A DNA stretch of 64,000 bases. It comes from Flavobacterium azizsancarii. Lineage in GTDB: Bacteria; Bacteroidota; Bacteroidia; Flavobacteriales; Flavobacteriaceae. Position numbers and translations under genes: made by a program. Below, piece by piece: positions 61,880 through 64,000 of this stretch; the first letter of the stretch is position 1; each line of letters starts with the position of its first letter. The stretch is taken from NCBI RefSeq assembly GCF_027980145.1, contig NZ_JAMZNK010000018.1:1-64000 (forward strand). The letters are read 5' to 3'. The notes below the pieces were generated by a model. It was not told the origin of the DNA, did not search any database, and saw only the letters and a list, made by a program, of their open reading frames with translations.

Positions 61880-63265
61880 TTAGTTCCAGCCGCCACCAAG
61901 CGCACGATATAGATTTACAACAGCATGCAATTTCTGACTTTGATCGTCGATACCTCTTAATTGTGCGGTTAATAAATTCTGTTCGGCCGTTAGTACATCT
62001 GTATAATTAGTCGTTGAATTATTTAATAATTCTTTATTAAATTCTACCGCTTTGAATAAAGCTTCTAACTGTTTCTTTCTTTTTTCTTCTTTTAAAGCGG
62101 CATTATCATATTTTGACAAGGCATTAGAAACTTCCTCACTTGCTTTTAGCATTGAAAATTCAAAATTGTAAAGCGCTTCTTTTTGAATGGATAAAGCAGT
62201 AGCCAATCTTGCCTTATTAATTCCTTTATTAAAAATAGGCTGCGTAAGTCCTCCCGCGATATTACCAAAAAGTCCGCCGTTTGTAAACCAGTCTTTCAAT
62301 CCAAAGCTTGAAAAGCCTGCCGCTCCGCTAATGTTTAAAGCAGGATAAAAATAGGCTCTTGCGACATTACTTTCTTCAAATGCCATTCTAAAATTATATT
62401 CGGCCTGTTGCACATCTGGTCTGTTTGCCAAAAGTTGCATAGGAACCCCAATTTTAAGATCGTACATCAGCTTTTGCTTTTCGAGAACACTACGCTCAAT
62501 TTTAGAAGGTGATTTTGCCAGAAGTACACATAAAGCATGTTCCGTTTCGGTTATCTTTTGTTCGATATCCGGAATAGCCAATTCGGCTTCATAAAAATTA
62601 GCTTCACTTTGTACCACCGCTACTCCATTTATAATCGAATTTTCGAACAGTACTTTAATCGTCTCTGCATCGGTTTCTCTATTTTTCGCTGTCTTTTTAA
62701 GCACTTTTAGTTGTTCGTCTAGAATTAGCAACTCATAATACGAATTGGCAATATCAGCAATCAGCTGTGTCTGAACAGCACGTTTGGCAGCATCTGTAGC
62801 CAATAAATTGGCCAGGGCGCCTTTTTTAGTACTTTTTAATTTACCCCAAACATCTATTTCCCATCCGGCAGCAATACCCAAATCATATTGTGTCGACTGA
62901 TCGAAAAGTCCAAATCCTTGCGGGAAAGCCAGTCTCGATTCTTTTACGGATAAATTCCCATTTACCGACGGTAGAAAAGCGGCTTTACTCAGTTTAAGAG
63001 TGATTCCTGCCTGATTGATTCTTTCTACCGCAATCTTCAAATCCAGATTTGCAGCCAATCCCTCAGCAATAAGTTGTTGCAAAGCAGGATCAGTAAATAA
63101 TTCCGACCATTTCATGGTTGCCATGTTAATCGTGTCTTTGTTGTCAGGTTGACGATAATTTACAGATGTTGTGGGTTTTGTATAGGATTTCGTGATTTTG
63201 CACGAACTCCATATACCGGCAACCAACAGTACAATGGCTATTAGTTTATAATTGTATTTGTTCAT
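61880..63265 (-). CDS. TolC-family outer-membrane efflux lipoprotein (NodT-like)
   Basis: 461 residues. The signal ends in a lipobox (IWSSC, Cys22). Two homologous halves of the OEP type are visible: QLIAEGLAANLDLKIAVERI, ISGAAGFSSFGLKDWF, NIAGGLTQPIFNKGINKARL, and the last helix QLRGIDDQSQKLHAVVNLYR ending in ALGGGWN, the typical NodT ending. It forms the outer-membrane channel of an RND tripartite pump. The RND permease gene lies upstream on the same strand (63862 onward), so the two belong to one pump, though a 596-bp repeat-rich gap lies between. Confidence 0.93.
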   Translation of the reverse strand: MNKYNYKLIAIVLLVAGIWSSCKITKSYTKPTTSVNYRQPDNKDTINMATMKWSELFTDPALQQLIAEGLAANLDLKIAVERINQAGITLKLSKAAFLPSVNGNLSVKESRLAFPQGFGLFDQSTQYDLGIAAGWEIDVWGKLKSTKKGALANLLATDAAKRAVQTQLIADIANSYYELLILDEQLKVLKKTAKNRETDAETIKVLFENSIINGVAVVQSEANFYEAELAIPDIEQKITETEHALCVLLAKSPSKIERSVLEKQKLMYDLKIGVPMQLLANRPDVQQAEYNFRMAFEESNVARAYFYPALNISGAAGFSSFGLKDWFTNGGLFGNIAGGLTQPIFNKGINKARLATALSIQKEALYNFEFSMLKASEEVSNALSKYDNAALKEEKRKKQLEALFKAVEFNKELLNNSTTNYTDVLTAEQNLLTAQLRGIDDQSQKLHAVVNLYRALGGGWN

Positions 63266-63300
63266 TATAATATATTTTTATTTATTATTTATTTGACTGA

Positions 63301-63790
63301 AATTTAACCGCTAAGTCCGCAATCCCGATAACTATCGGGATACAAAAAGTTCACAAAGCTAACTCAGCACAAAGCTTTACGAACTTTATGTTTTTATAAA
63401 AACTATCCTTGTAAAAAACTTTGTGTGCTTTGCGGTAAAATAATCTGCTTGGTTATGAAATAAGATTTAACCACAGAGTTCACAATCCCGATAGCCATCG
63501 GGATACACAAAGTTCACAAAGCAGCTTCAACACAAAACTTTGCGAACTTTGTGTTGTTATAAACCATACATGTAAAATACTTGGTGTTCTCTGTGGTAAA
63601 ATAATTTGCTTAATTATGAAATAAGATTTAACCACAGAGTCCACAATCCCGATAGCTATCGGGATACACAAAGTTCACAAAGCTGACTCAATACAAAGCT
63701 TTGCGAACTTTATGTTTTTATAAAAACCATCCTTGTAAAAAACTTTGCGCTCTTTGCGGTAAAATAATCTGCTTGATGTTGAACTGAGAT
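63301..63790. repeat. Three tandem palindromic intergenic repeats
   Basis: Three units of about 161 bp start near 63301, 63464 and 63625. Each has ends that pair (TTTAACCACAGAG...CTCTGTGGTAAA in unit 2), an internal palindrome TCCCGATAGCTATCGGGA (63322, 63486, 63648) and the arms ACAAAGTTCACAAAGC and GCTTTGCGAACTTTGTG. They diverge by a few percent from one another. Each could fold into a long hairpin in the pump transcript. A further short repeat with CGCTCCGCTG(A/G)AGCTTTA occurs at about 63793 and 63847. No gene is seen in 63266-63861. Confidence 0.85.
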
Positions 63791-63861
63791 ATATCGCTCC
63801 GCTGAAGCTTTAATTACAGAAACGTGTATATTAGCTATAAATATTACGCTCCGCTGGAGCT

Positions 63862-64000
63862 TTACTCAATGACTCTAGGCTCATGAACCGGTATTTTCAC
63901 CCCTCCAATCTTTTCTTGCAATGACTGAAAAATGATAAATAGAACCGGAATTACAAAAACTCCGAATAACGTCCCAATCAACATTCCGCCTACAGCAGCT
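63862..64000 (-). CDS. RND efflux pump permease, C-terminal end (partial)
   Basis: The last 45 residues of a gene that continues beyond the window: AAVGGMLIGTLFGVFVIPVL, then FIIFQSLQEKIGGVK, ending at TAA (63862-63864). The GG-x3-G-T-x5-FVIPVLF pattern is the last transmembrane helix of AcrB-type HAE1 permeases. Together with the TolC-family gene downstream it makes up a tripartite exporter. Confidence 0.9.
   Translation of the reverse strand, partial: AAVGGMLIGTLFGVFVIPVLFIIFQSLQEKIGGVKIPVHEPRVIE

Noticed and set aside
63301-63790. CRISPR-like repeats
   Set aside because: Units of about 161 bp are similar over their whole length with inverted ends; there are no unique spacers.

Overview
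The window comes from a Bacteroidota chromosome, almost certainly Flavobacterium or a close relative. It is AT-rich and has promoters of the TAnnTTTG type. It carries a SusC/SusD pair, a secreted protease with a type IX secretion C-terminal signal, and a tmRNA whose tag reads GENNYALAA.

Layout. Positions 1-12,400 are ordinary chromosome: a hexamer tandem repeat, an alanine/saccharopine dehydrogenase-like enzyme, a serine beta-lactamase-like lipoprotein, ssrA, a beta-barrel protein, a giant M4 metalloprotease and a TPR-HTH regulator. Positions 12,700-26,700 are a polysaccharide utilisation locus that looks aimed at rhamnogalacturonan I: an SGNH acetylesterase, GH2, GH105, L-rhamnose mutarotase, SusD, SusC and a GH43-like protein. 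Its promoters share direct repeats of ACAGGAT, each ending 21 bp before the -7 box, so the locus appears to be one regulon.

Positions about 26,700-58,080 hold the most interesting system: a headless contractile phage-tail particle, i.e. a tailocin-like element. It has sheath, tube, hub, spike, gp25-like and LysM-like baseplate proteins, J-like and I-like wedge proteins, two long mosaic tail fibres, a collar-domain fibre and a lysis set (M15 endolysin, lipoprotein, holin). No terminase, portal, capsid, integrase or AAA+ ATPase was seen. Eight promoters in this region share one architecture: a box close to ACTGAAACTACTGA placed exactly 55 or 56 bp upstream of a TAnnTTT(A/G) -7 element. One of the eight points leftward and drives a large protein of unknown function (27766-30840), which ties that gene to the system. 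A LexA/CI-like S24 repressor and a 59-residue HTH protein lie in the middle. They suggest a circuit like the pyocin PrtR/PrtN pair: damage removes the repressor, an activator is made, and all structural and lysis units switch on together. The protein in the tape-measure position (48457-50769) is followed after 2 bp by a small gene, an arrangement resembling effector and immunity.

Positions 58,090-64,000 return to ordinary chromosome: an SRPBCC protein, an aldehyde dehydrogenase, an MFS drug exporter, a TolC-family lipoprotein, three palindromic intergenic repeats and the C-terminus of an RND pump.

The family calls rest on reading motifs and gene order by eye; no database search was possible.
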